Assembly (NCBI GenBank): GCA_028291285.1
Contig: JAQGIJ010000083.1
Span: 1 to 13,700 of the forward strand
Source: Phenylobacterium sp.
GTDB taxonomy: Bacteria; Pseudomonadota; Alphaproteobacteria; Caulobacterales; Caulobacteraceae
DNA length: 13,700 nucleotides
Direction: 5' to 3'
A model generated the notes under the pieces. It made no database searches, was not told the DNA's origin, and saw only the letters and a list, made by a program, of their open reading frames with translations. A program made the position numbers and the translations under genes. Positions 1 through 8,749 of this stretch are shown piece by piece (within the stretch, counting starts at the first letter, position 1; every line of letters begins with the position of its first letter).

Positions 1-1
1 C

Positions 2-1024
2 AAGCGCAGCATCGTCCTGGACCTGAAGACGCCGGAGGGCCGCGCGGCGCTGCTGCGCCTGGTGGATGACGCGGACATCCTGCTGCACAACAACCGTCCG
101 CAGAAGATGCTGGCGCTGGGACTGGACGCCGACGCGCTCCTCAGCCGCAACCCGCGCCTGGTGTACGCCACCCTGCACGGCTTCGCGCAATCGGGCCCCT
201 ATGGCGGCAAGCCGGCCTACGACGACATCATCCAGGGCATGAGCGGCCTGGCCCACCTGCAGGGCCAGCGCACCGGCGCGCCGGCCTACCTGCCGACCGC
301 GGCCGCGGACAAGACGTCCGGGCTGGTCGGCGCCATGGCCATCCTCGCAGCGCTCTCCGCCCGCGACCGCACCAACAAGGGCTGCGCCGTCGAAGTGCCG
401 ATGTTCGAGACGATGGTGGCCTACACCGCCGTCGAGCACTTCTATGGCCGGTACTTCGACCCGCCGCTCGGTCCGGCCGCCTACCCCCGGGTCATGACGC
501 CGGAGCGGCGGCCGTTCGCCACCGCCGACGGATACATCTGCGCCCTGCCCTACACCGACCAGCACTGGCGGAGCCTGTTCGAGATGGCGGGCCGGCCCGA
601 GCTCGCCGAGGACCCGCGGTTCGCCGGCATCGGCGCCCGGACCGACCACATCGGCGAGCTGTACGCGATCCTGGCCGACATCCTCCTCGGCCGCACGACC
701 GCGGACTGGGTGCGGACGCTCGAAGAGCTGGAGGTGCCTTGCGGGCCGGTGATGAGCCTCGATGACTTGGCCGACGACCCCCACCTGGCCGCGACCGGCT
801 TCTTTGCGAGGATCGAGACGGAGGCAGGCGCCGCCCTGCGCTTTCCGGGCGTGCCGGTGCTGTTCGACGGCGAGCGCCCGCCGGTGCGCATGCCGCCCCG
901 GCTCGGCGAACACACCCGCGAGGTCCTCGCTCAGGCCGGCTTGAGCGAAGACGAGATCGCGGCCCTGACCCCGGCGCGCCAGGCGGAGCCTCAGACGCAG
1001 ACCGGGCCCGTGGCAGGGGTGTAG
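2..1024 (+). CDS. CaiB/BaiF family (class III) CoA-transferase, 5' end outside the window
   Basis: The reading frame is open from the left edge (first full codon at 2) to TAG at 1022-1024, giving 340 visible residues; class III CoA-transferases are usually about 380-410 residues, so only an N-terminal segment is missing. The visible start, KRSIVLDLKTPEGR, is a classic segment of this family, followed by the LLHNNRP segment and the PAYDDIIQGMSGL segment. The aspartate in AADKTSG (visible residue 103, codon 308-310) lies where formyl-CoA transferase has its catalytic Asp169, which forms the aspartyl-CoA anhydride. The enzyme would move CoA from a donor thioester to a free carboxylic acid in the cytoplasm, an ATP-independent activation. 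It faces an acyl-CoA ligase tail to tail, 7 bp away, so two different acid-activating enzymes are adjacent. The GTG at 62 is internal and not the true start. Substrate cannot be inferred. Confidence 0.93.
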   Translation, partial: KRSIVLDLKTPEGRAALLRLVDDADILLHNNRPQKMLALGLDADALLSRNPRLVYATLHGFAQSGPYGGKPAYDDIIQGMSGLAHLQGQRTGAPAYLPTAAADKTSGLVGAMAILAALSARDRTNKGCAVEVPMFETMVAYTAVEHFYGRYFDPPLGPAAYPRVMTPERRPFATADGYICALPYTDQHWRSLFEMAGRPELAEDPRFAGIGARTDHIGELYAILADILLGRTTADWVRTLEELEVPCGPVMSLDDLADDPHLAATGFFARIETEAGAALRFPGVPVLFDGERPPVRMPPRLGEHTREVLAQAGLSEDEIAALTPARQAEPQTQTGPVAGV

Positions 1025-1031
1025 CGGGCGT

Positions 1032-2570
1032 TCATCCGCTGATCGTGCGCTCCGTCGGCCAGAACTTCTGGCGCAGCGTGCGCTTGTTGACCTTGCCCAT
1101 CGGATTGCGCCCGACGTCGGCGACGAGGTCGTAGCTGCGGGGACACTTGAAGCTGGCGAGCGAGGCGCGGCAGTGGGCGTCCAGCTCGGCGGGCGTGGGC
1201 GGCGCCTCGGGATCGGCCGGCACGATCAGCGCCTTGACCTCCTCGCCGAAGTCGGTGTTCGGGACGCCCAGCACCGCGACGTCGGCCACGCCCGGGTGAC
1301 GCAGCAGCACCTGCTCGGCCTCGGCCGGGTAGATGTTGACGCCGCCGCTGACGATCATGTCCGAGACGCGATCGGTGATGAACAGATAGCCGTCCTCGTC
1401 GACGTAGCCGACCTCGCCCAGGGTGAAGACGCCGGGCGCGATATGGGCGGCCGCGGTCTTCTCCGGATCGCCCTCGTAGACGATGCCCCGGCCGGTGGTG
1501 TCGCGGAAATAGACCTCGCCTTCCTGGCGCGGACCGAGCGCCTTGCCGTCGGGTCCGATGACCAGGGTCTCGAACGGGGCCAGCGCGCGCCCCACCGAGC
1601 CGGGCCGCTCGAGCCATTCCCGCGAGGTGATGAAGGTCGTGGTGCCGGCCTCGGTGCCGCCGTAGGCCTCGACGACGATCGGCCCGAACCAGTCGATGAT
1701 CGCCTGCTTCACGGCCCGCGGACATGCCGCGCCGGTGTGGGCCAGCCGCTGCAGGCTGGAGACGTCGTACTTCTCGCGGACGTCCTTGGGCAGCGCGAGC
1801 ATGCGCTGGAAGTGGGTCGGGACCATCACCGATCCGGCGATGCGGTAGCGGTCGATCGCCGCCAGCGCCCCCTCGGCGTCGAAATTCGGCATGACGATCA
1901 GGCTGACCCCGGCGAACAGGTTGCGCGCCTGGCCCAGGGGGCCGGTGTGGTAGAGCGGGCCGACCACCAGGTTCGGCGCGGGCGTCGCGCGCTCCCGCAG
2001 GATCGCGGCCAGCTCCGCCACGGTCGCGGCCGGCGGAAAATACTGCGAGGGCGTCAGCGTGGCCTTCGGCTGCCCCGTCGTGCCGGAGGTGAAATGCAGG
2101 TGCGGCAAGGGCGGGCGGTCGGCCGGCAGCTCGGTGGCGGGCGCATCGGCGATCCAGCCGGCCCAGTCGATCAGGCCCGGCGTCGGCGGGCAGTTCCAAC
2201 CGATCACCGTGCTGACGCCAGCCTGCCGGGCGGCCATCAGGCCCGTCTGCGCCGTCTCCGGCCCGACGAAGACCGCCGCGGCGCCCGACTCGGTCAGGAT
2301 ATAGGCCAGCTCGCCGGCGGTGAGGTGATAGCTCACCGGAACCGTGGACACGCCCGCCTCGTAGCCCGCGACATAGGCGATCACCGTCTCGGCGCTGTTC
2401 GGGGCGAAGATCGCCACCCGCCGGTCCTGCTTGTAGTCGAGCCGGTCGAGCGCGTTGGCCGCGCGGTTCAGCAGCGGGTCGAGCTCGGCCCAGCTGAAGC
2501 TCGTCCGGTCGTCGGCGAGCGCGAGCTCTCCACGGGCTTCCGGCGCGATGGCGGCTACGGTCAGAGACAT
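1032..2570 (-). CDS. AMP-forming acyl-CoA synthetase (ANL superfamily)
   Basis: 512 residues, full length for the fatty-acyl/4-coumarate-CoA ligase group. It activates a carboxylic acid through an acyl-adenylate and then forms the CoA thioester. Visible motifs: P-loop TSGTTGQPK at 161-169; A5 motif YGGTEAG at 303-309; the hinge/A8 region ITDRVSDMIVSGGVNIYP at 398-415 followed by the conserved glutamate; and the A10 motif NPMGKVNK at 489-496, with K493 the expected catalytic lysine for adenylation. In the A7 region the motif reads TLGEVGYVDEDG, with Glu where most relatives have the ribose-binding Asp. The ATG at 2570 has an AGGA 9 nt upstream. It starts 28 bp after the acyl-CoA dehydrogenase stop on the same strand, so the two are probably co-transcribed and act on the same chain. 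Substrate class is uncertain. Confidence 0.93.
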   Translation of the reverse strand: MSLTVAAIAPEARGELALADDRTSFSWAELDPLLNRAANALDRLDYKQDRRVAIFAPNSAETVIAYVAGYEAGVSTVPVSYHLTAGELAYILTESGAAAVFVGPETAQTGLMAARQAGVSTVIGWNCPPTPGLIDWAGWIADAPATELPADRPPLPHLHFTSGTTGQPKATLTPSQYFPPAATVAELAAILRERATPAPNLVVGPLYHTGPLGQARNLFAGVSLIVMPNFDAEGALAAIDRYRIAGSVMVPTHFQRMLALPKDVREKYDVSSLQRLAHTGAACPRAVKQAIIDWFGPIVVEAYGGTEAGTTTFITSREWLERPGSVGRALAPFETLVIGPDGKALGPRQEGEVYFRDTTGRGIVYEGDPEKTAAAHIAPGVFTLGEVGYVDEDGYLFITDRVSDMIVSGGVNIYPAEAEQVLLRHPGVADVAVLGVPNTDFGEEVKALIVPADPEAPPTPAELDAHCRASLASFKCPRSYDLVADVGRNPMGKVNKRTLRQKFWPTERTISG

Positions 2571-2598
2571 CGGTGCAGGTCCTGTCGCGAGGGCGGCG

Positions 2599-3825
<1,227 letters not shown>

Positions 3826-4163
3826 CTGCGTTGTCCGATCGTTCAGCAGGTCAGGCCGCCGTCAACGACGATCCCGGGCCCCTGCAATGTGATTTCTGCA
3901 CCTATTCGCAGGTTTCAGAGCCGGATGTCGATGGCGAAACGGCGGCCCGGGAAAGCCAATTGCCCGGATCTGGCACGCTCAATCCGCACTAATTCGACCA
4001 TCTTAATTTCGCACTATCGAATGATTTTAACGCTGGCGTTCGACTGAGGGGTTTCGATGGCGCCGGCCGAATTTCCTTGGCCGCGCCCACCCGCTGGCTC
4101 AGAAGAACGGCCGCGCCGCTTCGGCCCGGCGCCACCTACATTCGAGAAGGCGGGGTAAGCCAA
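3826..4163. other. Divergent intergenic region between the acyl-CoA dehydrogenase and NpdG-like genes
   Basis: 338 bp with no intact gene. Promoters for both flanking units should lie here. Its centre (about 3980-4030) is visibly richer in A and T than its surroundings and holds a near-repeated motif, CGCACTAATTCGA at 3985-3997 and CGCACTATCGA at 4010-4020, plus an inverted pair ATTCGA (3992-3997) and TCGAAT (4017-4022). These could be regulator sites. I could not assign a convincing -35/-10 pair on either strand. The minus strand at 3843-3914 carries the possible SDR remnant listed separately. Confidence 0.5.
3843..3914 (-). pseudogene. Possible SDR C-terminal remnant
   Basis: On the minus strand this stretch is open between a TGA at 3917-3915 and a TGA at 3845-3843, and encodes a tail reading [16 protein letters not shown] before the stop. 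The form ...G.IVVDGGLT at the extreme C-terminus is typical of classical short-chain dehydrogenases. There is no ATG or GTG in the frame, and only about 23 codons are open before an in-frame stop, so it is not a working gene. The stop sits 17 bp before the acyl-CoA dehydrogenase ATG, a normal operon spacing, which fits a decayed upstream SDR gene. A chance match of a short motif is possible. Confidence 0.35.
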
Positions 4164-4817
4164 GTGACGAGCATTTCGGTTATCGGCGGGACGGGCGCTC
4201 TGGGTCGCGCGATCGCCTTACGGCTGGCCGCGGCGGGCCACCCCGTGTGGATCGGCTCGCGCGATGCAGGCCGCGCCGAGGCGTCGGCGCGGGAGGTCGC
4301 GGCGGAGAGCGGCGGCGATGTCCGCGGGGCGGCCTATGCCGACGCCGCCGCGGCGAGCTACATCTGCTTCCTGGCCGAGCCCTACGCTGCCCAGGCCGAC
4401 ACGCTGGCCCAACTCCGCGACGCCGTGCAGGGCAAGATCGTGGTAGACACAACAGCCCCGCTCAAGCCGCCCAAGGTGGGGACGGTGCAGCTGCCGCCGG
4501 CCGGCTCGGCGGCCGTGGAGACTGCCCGGACGCTTGGTCCCGGCGTGCGCGTCGTCTCGGCGCTGCAGACCATCGGCGCGGAGAAGCTGGCGGCTGGCGG
4601 CAGCATCGACGCCGACGTCCTGGTGGCGGGCGACGACTCCGAGTCCGTCGAGATGGTCCGCGAGCTCCTCAGCGAGATCGGCCTTCGCAGCTGGCACGTC
4701 GGGCCGCTGGCGAACTCGGCGGCGGCCGAAGCCATGACCTCGGTGCTCATCCAGCTCAATCGGCGCTACAAGCTCGGGCAGGCCGGGATCCGCATCACCT
4801 ATTCGCCCAAGGACTGA
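4164..4817 (+). CDS. npdG: NADPH-dependent F420 reductase (NpdG/FNO) family protein
   Basis: 217 residues from GTG 4164, matching the roughly 220-residue NpdG/FNO family. I chose the GTG at 4164 over an upstream in-frame start at 4077 because homology begins at once with the Rossmann motif and a GGGG-containing ribosome-binding site (4152-4155) sits 8 nt before it. Visible: dinucleotide motif VIGGTGALG at 6-14; IGSRD at 30-34, whose Ser-Arg pair is the NADP 2'-phosphate binder in A. fulgidus FNO; KIVVDTTAPL at 91-100; VSALQTI at 131-137, close to VSALETI in that enzyme; and GPLANS at 180-185 with a C-terminal LNRRYKLGQAGIRIT, the deazaflavin side of the family fold. The expected role is hydride exchange between NADPH and coenzyme F420. 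Family members also occur in genomes not known to make F420, so cofactor use is inference. It lies 48 bp before glcB on the same strand. Confidence 0.85.
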   Translation: MTSISVIGGTGALGRAIALRLAAAGHPVWIGSRDAGRAEASAREVAAESGGDVRGAAYADAAAASYICFLAEPYAAQADTLAQLRDAVQGKIVVDTTAPLKPPKVGTVQLPPAGSAAVETARTLGPGVRVVSALQTIGAEKLAAGGSIDADVLVAGDDSESVEMVRELLSEIGLRSWHVGPLANSAAAEAMTSVLIQLNRRYKLGQAGIRITYSPKD

Positions 4818-4865
4818 CGCGATGGGCGCGGATCCCCGATATTCCAGGCAACGGAGAGCCCCAGC

Positions 4866-7025
4866 ATGAAGATCAGCGACGACCTGGTGATCGACGACGT
4901 CCTGCATGGCTTCGTCGAAACCGAGCTTCTGCCGGGGTCCGGGATCGCGCCTGCCCAGTTCTGGGCCGGCCTCGAAGCGCTGCTCGCGGACTTCACGCCG
5001 AAGAACGCACGCCTGCTCAGCGTGCGCGACGAGCTTCAGGCCAAGATCGACGCCTGGTGGCGGGATCGCCGCGGCGCCAGCCCCACCGTCGCCGAACAGG
5101 CCGACTTCCTGCGGCAGATCGGATACCTGCGGCCCGAGCCCGAGCCGTTCGAGATCAGCACCGAGAGCGTCGACTCGGAGATCTCCCGGCTCGCCGGGCC
5201 GCAGCTGGTGGTGCCGGTGTCGAACGCCCGCTATGCGCTGAACGCGGCGAACGCGCGCTGGGGCAGCCTCTACGACGCCCTCTACGGCACCGACGCGCTG
5301 GAGCCGCCCACCGGAGCCAAGGGCTACGACGCCGCGCGGGGCGCCAAGGTGATCGCCTATGTCCGCAACTTCCTCGACCAGGCCTTCCCGCTGGCGTCGG
5401 GCTCGCACGCCGAGGCGACCGCCTATTTGGTCTCCAAGTCCGGGCTCGCCGTGCGCCTGAAGGACGGGCAGGAAACGCGCCTGGCGGACCCGGCCGGCTT
5501 CGTCGGCTGGCGCGGCCCGGCGGGGAGCCCGACCGGCGTGCTCTTTCGGCATCACGACCTGCACGCCGAGATCCAGATCGACCGCTCCCATGCGGTGGGC
5601 CGCACCGACGCGGCCGGCGTCGCGGACCTGCTGCTCGAAGCCGCCCTGACCACCATCCAGGACTGCGAGGATTCGGTCGCCGCGGTGGATGCGCAGGACA
5701 AGACGCTGGTCTACCGCAACTGGCTCGGCCTGATGAAAGGCGACCTCTCCGTCAGGTTCGCCAAGGGCGGACACACCGAGGCCCGGCGGCTGGCGGAGGA
5801 CCGCCGCTACCAGACCCTCGACGGCGAGATCGTCCTGCCCGGCCGCAGCCTGATGCTGGTGCGCAACGTCGGACATCACATGACGACCGAGGCGGCGAGC
5901 TATCGTGGCGCCCCCGTCTACGAGACCGTGCTCGACGCGCTGATCACCGCCGCCTGCGCCGTGCACGACCTGAATGGGGCGCGCCTGAACAGCCGGGCCG
6001 GTTCGGTCTATGTGGTGAAGCCCAAGATGCACGGCCCTGACGAGGTCGCGCTGGCCGTGGACCTGTTCTCCAAGGTCGAAGCCTTGCTCGGACTGGCGCC
6101 CAACACGATCAAGCTCGGCGTCATGGACGAGGAGCGGCGGACCAGCGCCAATCTCGCCGCCTGCATCTTCGCGGCGCGCGAGCGGCTCGTCTTCATCAAC
6201 ACCGGCTTCCTCGACCGCACCGGCGACGAGATCCACACGGCCATGGAAGCCGGGCCTGTGGTGCGCAAGGACACGATGAAGCAGCAACACTGGCTGTCCG
6301 CTTACGAGAACCGCAATGTCGAGATCGGGCTCGCCTGCGGCCTGCCGGGCCGCGCGCAGATCGGCAAGGGCATGTGGGCGGCGCCGGACCAGATGAACGC
6401 CATGCTCGCGGCCAAGGCGGCGCACCCGCAGGCCGGCGCGAACACCGCCTGGGTCCCCTCGCCCACCGCCGCCACCCTGCACGCCCTGCACTATCACGAG
6501 GTGCAGGTCTCCGCCGTGCAGGACCGACTGCGCGAGCGGGCGAAGACGCCCGTGGACGAGCTGCTCCAGCCGCCGCTCGCCAGGTCCAACTTCGAACCGG
6601 ATGAGGTGCAGCAGGAGCTCGACAACAACGCCCAAAGCATCCTGGGCTATGTGGTCCGCTGGATCGACCAGGGGGTCGGCTGCTCGAAGGTGCCCGACAT
6701 CCACGGCGTCGGCCTGATGGAAGACCGCGCGACCCTGCGGATCTCCAGCCAGCTGCTCGCCAACTGGCTGCACCACGGCGTCTGCGCCCCCGAGCAGGTG
6801 CGCGAGACCTTCAGCCGGATGGCGCAGGTCGTCGATGCGCAGAACGCGGGCGATCCCGCCTACAGCCCGATAGCCGCCGATCCGGACTCGAACGTCGCCT
6901 ATCAGGCCGCGCTCGAGCTGGTGTTCAGCGGCCGTGAGCAGCCGAACGGCTACACCGAGCACGTGCTCCACAAGCGCCGCCGCGAACGCAAGGCGCAGGC
7001 CGCCGCGCTCGAACCGGCGTCCTAA
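4866..7025 (+). CDS. glcB: Malate synthase G
   Basis: 719 residues, the usual length of the large monomeric G isoform. It condenses glyoxylate with acetyl-CoA to malate, the second step of the glyoxylate bypass and of glycolate use, in the cytoplasm. Active-site residues map to E. coli MSG with a constant offset: R333 in RNVGH (Arg338), E422 in MDEERR (Glu427) and D450 in GFLDRTGDE (Asp455, Mg2+ ligands), C606 in GCSKVPD (Cys617) and D620 in MEDRATLR (catalytic base Asp631). All are intact. A good ribosome-binding site, GGAGAG at 4853-4858, lies 7 nt before the ATG. It follows the NpdG-like gene by 48 bp and may be co-transcribed. No isocitrate lyase is present here. It converges with the GlcG/HbpS-family gene with only 3 bp between stops. 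Confidence 0.97.
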   Translation: MKISDDLVIDDVLHGFVETELLPGSGIAPAQFWAGLEALLADFTPKNARLLSVRDELQAKIDAWWRDRRGASPTVAEQADFLRQIGYLRPEPEPFEISTESVDSEISRLAGPQLVVPVSNARYALNAANARWGSLYDALYGTDALEPPTGAKGYDAARGAKVIAYVRNFLDQAFPLASGSHAEATAYLVSKSGLAVRLKDGQETRLADPAGFVGWRGPAGSPTGVLFRHHDLHAEIQIDRSHAVGRTDAAGVADLLLEAALTTIQDCEDSVAAVDAQDKTLVYRNWLGLMKGDLSVRFAKGGHTEARRLAEDRRYQTLDGEIVLPGRSLMLVRNVGHHMTTEAASYRGAPVYETVLDALITAACAVHDLNGARLNSRAGSVYVVKPKMHGPDEVALAVDLFSKVEALLGLAPNTIKLGVMDEERRTSANLAACIFAARERLVFINTGFLDRTGDEIHTAMEAGPVVRKDTMKQQHWLSAYENRNVEIGLACGLPGRAQIGKGMWAAPDQMNAMLAAKAAHPQAGANTAWVPSPTAATLHALHYHEVQVSAVQDRLRERAKTPVDELLQPPLARSNFEPDEVQQELDNNAQSILGYVVRWIDQGVGCSKVPDIHGVGLMEDRATLRISSQLLANWLHHGVCAPEQVRETFSRMAQVVDAQNAGDPAYSPIAADPDSNVAYQAALELVFSGREQPNGYTEHVLHKRRRERKAQAAALEPAS

Positions 7026-7028
7026 GGA

Positions 7029-7457
7029 TCAGCCGCCGGCGGTGAGGCCGGCGGCCGCCAGCGCCGCGAGCGCACAGGCCTCGTCGTTGTCCGAGGTGTC
7101 GCCGGTCACGCCGACCGCGCCGATCGGCGCGCCCTCTGCGTCGACGATGATCACGCCGCCGGCGACCGGGACGATGCCGGAGGGCGCGAGGCTTCCGAGG
7201 GCGGCGACGAAGGTCGGCCGCTCCGCCGCCATCTCGCCGATCTTGCGCGACGACACGCCCATGGCCAGGGCGCCCGCCGCCTTGGCGAGCGCGATCTGCG
7301 GCCGCAGCGTCGAGGCGCCGTCCCCACGCTGGAAGGCGATCAGGTGCCCCCCGGCGTCCACCACGGCGGCGGACATGGGCTTGAGACCAAGCTCCGCGCC
7401 CTTCTTGAAGACGCCGTCGATCACGCTGTTGGCGAGTTGCAGGGTCAGCCGGGTCAC
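7029..7457 (-). CDS. GlcG/HbpS-family protein
   Basis: 142 residues covering the whole single-domain family. Visible conserved blocks: VVDAGGHLIAFQRGDGA at 32-48, PVAGGVIIVD at 97-106 and GAVGVTGDTSDNDEACA at 113-129. The family includes Streptomyces HbpS (haem binding) and E. coli GlcG of the glycolate operon; molecular function is otherwise poorly defined. No signal peptide is seen, so a cytoplasmic location is likely. The start is GTG at 7457, supported by AAGGAAG 4 nt upstream; a nearby ATG is out of frame. It lies 24 bp downstream of the CurA-type oxidoreductase on the same strand, so it is likely in that operon. Its position next to glcB recalls glcG next to glcB in the E. coli glc locus, but here the two genes converge. 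Confidence 0.88.
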   Translation of the reverse strand: MTRLTLQLANSVIDGVFKKGAELGLKPMSAAVVDAGGHLIAFQRGDGASTLRPQIALAKAAGALAMGVSSRKIGEMAAERPTFVAALGSLAPSGIVPVAGGVIIVDAEGAPIGAVGVTGDTSDNDEACALAALAAAGLTAGG

Positions 7458-7481
7458 GGATCTTCCTTCATATGGCGCACA

Positions 7482-8549
7482 TCAGATCGCCGAGGCGGCG
7501 GGCTCGGAGCGAGCCAGCGGCGCGCGCGGGCTGGGCTCCCCCAGCCGCACCAGCGACCGGCCGAGATTATCCCCGCGGAACAGGCCGAGGAAGGCCTCCA
7601 AAGCATTGTCGATCCCCTCGCTGATGCTGAGCGTCGACTTCAGCAGGCCCGCCATATGCCAGGCGGTCACGTCGGCCACCATGTAGGGCTCCAGGTCCAG
7701 GTGATCGAAGGCGATGTAGCCCTCCATCCGTATGCTCTTCACCATCAGCATGGTGAGATTGCGCGGCACGTCCGGGCGGCCGGCGGTGTTGTACTGCGAG
7801 ATCATCCCGCAGATGGCGAAGCGGGCGTGCGGCTTGGCCGTCGCCAGCGCCGCCTGGAGATGGTCTCCGCCGACGTTGTCGAAATAGACGTCCAGCCCCT
7901 CGGCCCCGATGGCGCGAAGCTCGCGCGCGAGCGCCTTGGTCAGGCTGGGCTCGGCCTTGTAGTCGATGACGCCGTCCAGCCCGAGTTCGTCCCGCAGGTA
8001 GGCGGCTTTGCGCGCCCCCCCGGCCGAGCCGATCACCTTGTGCCCCTTCAGCTTGGCCATCTGGCAGGCGAGCGAGCCGACCGCGCCGGCCGCGGCCGAG
8101 ACGAAGATGACGTCGCCTGGCCGGATCTGCGCGATCCGATGCAGGCCCGCATAGGCCGTGAGCCCGGTCGTGCCCGCGGCATGCAGCCACATTTCCGGCG
8201 GGAGCCGCGAGCAGTCGCGCAACGTGACCTTGTCCGCCGTGGTCGTGAACGCCTCGCGCCAGCCCAGCCGGGAGAAGACGATGTCCCCGGGCGCGAAGCC
8301 CTCCGCGGCCGAGGCGATCACCTCGCCGATCGCCGGCCCTTCCATAGCGGCGTCCAGGACGAACGGGGGCACATAGCTCTTGGCCTCGCTCATCCGGCCG
8401 CGCATCGCCGGGTCGACGGCCATGAAGAGGTTGCGGACGCACACCTCGCCGGCCCGGGGCGCCGGCACGTCGACGACGGCTTCGGCGAAATCGGCCGGGC
8501 CAGGCAGTCCATCCGGCCGCCGCACGAGCCGGATCTCACGAGATTTCAT
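7482..8549 (-). CDS. NADP-dependent oxidoreductase, zinc-independent MDR (CurA/PTGR type)
   Basis: 355 residues, typical of the MDR leukotriene-B4-dehydrogenase/CurA branch. Visible: N-terminal MAVDPAMRGRM at 43-53 (family signature NxSVDPYMRGRM); AGTTGLTAYAGL at 125-136; the nucleotide-binding segment VSAAAGAVGSLACQMAKLKG at 150-169; VYFDNVGGDHL at 221-231; and CGMISQYN at 247-254. The cysteine/glutamate zinc ligands of alcohol dehydrogenases are absent. Family members reduce the double bond of alpha,beta-unsaturated ketones or aldehydes with NADPH. The ATG at 8549 has GAGGAAA about 4 nt upstream. It leads a two-gene unit with the GlcG/HbpS-family gene and is divergent from the P450. The C-terminus runs about 15 residues past the conserved part. 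Its natural substrate is unknown, but an enone from the neighbouring pathway is plausible. Confidence 0.92.
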   Translation of the reverse strand: MKSREIRLVRRPDGLPGPADFAEAVVDVPAPRAGEVCVRNLFMAVDPAMRGRMSEAKSYVPPFVLDAAMEGPAIGEVIASAAEGFAPGDIVFSRLGWREAFTTTADKVTLRDCSRLPPEMWLHAAGTTGLTAYAGLHRIAQIRPGDVIFVSAAAGAVGSLACQMAKLKGHKVIGSAGGARKAAYLRDELGLDGVIDYKAEPSLTKALARELRAIGAEGLDVYFDNVGGDHLQAALATAKPHARFAICGMISQYNTAGRPDVPRNLTMLMVKSIRMEGYIAFDHLDLEPYMVADVTAWHMAGLLKSTLSISEGIDNALEAFLGLFRGDNLGRSLVRLGEPSPRAPLARSEPAASAI

Positions 8550-8749
8550 TACGTTTCCTCACCGTCGCCGCCGGCGGTTCGGGCGACCACGAGCCACCCG
8601 CGCCGGACCTTTGCAATCTTGTGCCAGAGTACCAATTATCGCCGCCCCATCAATCGAGGCGGACGCCATACTTCCATCACGGAGCGCGCTTCCACTAACG
8701 GACGGGACGCGGTAAACATATCCTAATATGCAGAATTAGGGAGCTCGCC
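8550..8749. promoter_or_regulatory. Divergent promoter region between the CurA-type oxidoreductase and the P450
   Basis: 200 bp with no gene. For the P450 (+), a possible sigma-70 promoter is TTGCAA at 8611-8616 and AATTAT at 8634-8639, 17 bp apart; both match the consensus only 4 of 6. For the oxidoreductase (-), TGGCAC (8626-8621) and TTGCA (8616-8612) resemble a sigma-54 promoter, but the spacer is 4 nt rather than 5, so it is doubtful. An imperfect direct repeat, CTTCCATCACGG (8671-8682) and CTTCCACTAACGG (8689-8701), and the inverted repeat at 8722-8740 listed separately could be regulator sites. Confidence 0.4.
8722..8740 (+). promoter_or_regulatory. Inverted repeat overlapping the P450 ribosome-binding site (candidate operator)
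   Basis: CCTAAT at 8722-8727 and ATTAGG at 8735-8740 are perfect reverse complements separated by 7 nt. The right arm overlaps the P450 ribosome-binding site AGGGAG (8738-8743), 6 nt before the ATG at 8750. It could be a dimeric repressor operator or a weak RNA hairpin masking the ribosome-binding site. Six-base arms can arise by chance, but the position and low-GC composition in a GC-rich genome are suggestive. No regulator gene lies in the window. Confidence 0.4.

Noticed and set aside
3971..3988. Sigma-54-like TGGCACG element on the plus strand
   Set aside because: The -24 half is good but the -12 half lacks the invariant GC at the required distance.
4077..4163. N-terminal extension of the NpdG-like protein
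   Set aside because: About 29 residues of Arg/Ala-rich sequence before the conserved beta strand; the GTG at 4164 has a good ribosome-binding site and fits family length.
4218..6971. Very long open frame antisense to the NpdG-like and glcB genes
   Set aside because: It mirrors the codons of two clearly recognised genes with intact active sites; its product is rich in Arg, Gly, Ala, Val, His and Asp with no family resemblance, as expected of an antisense frame in GC-rich DNA.
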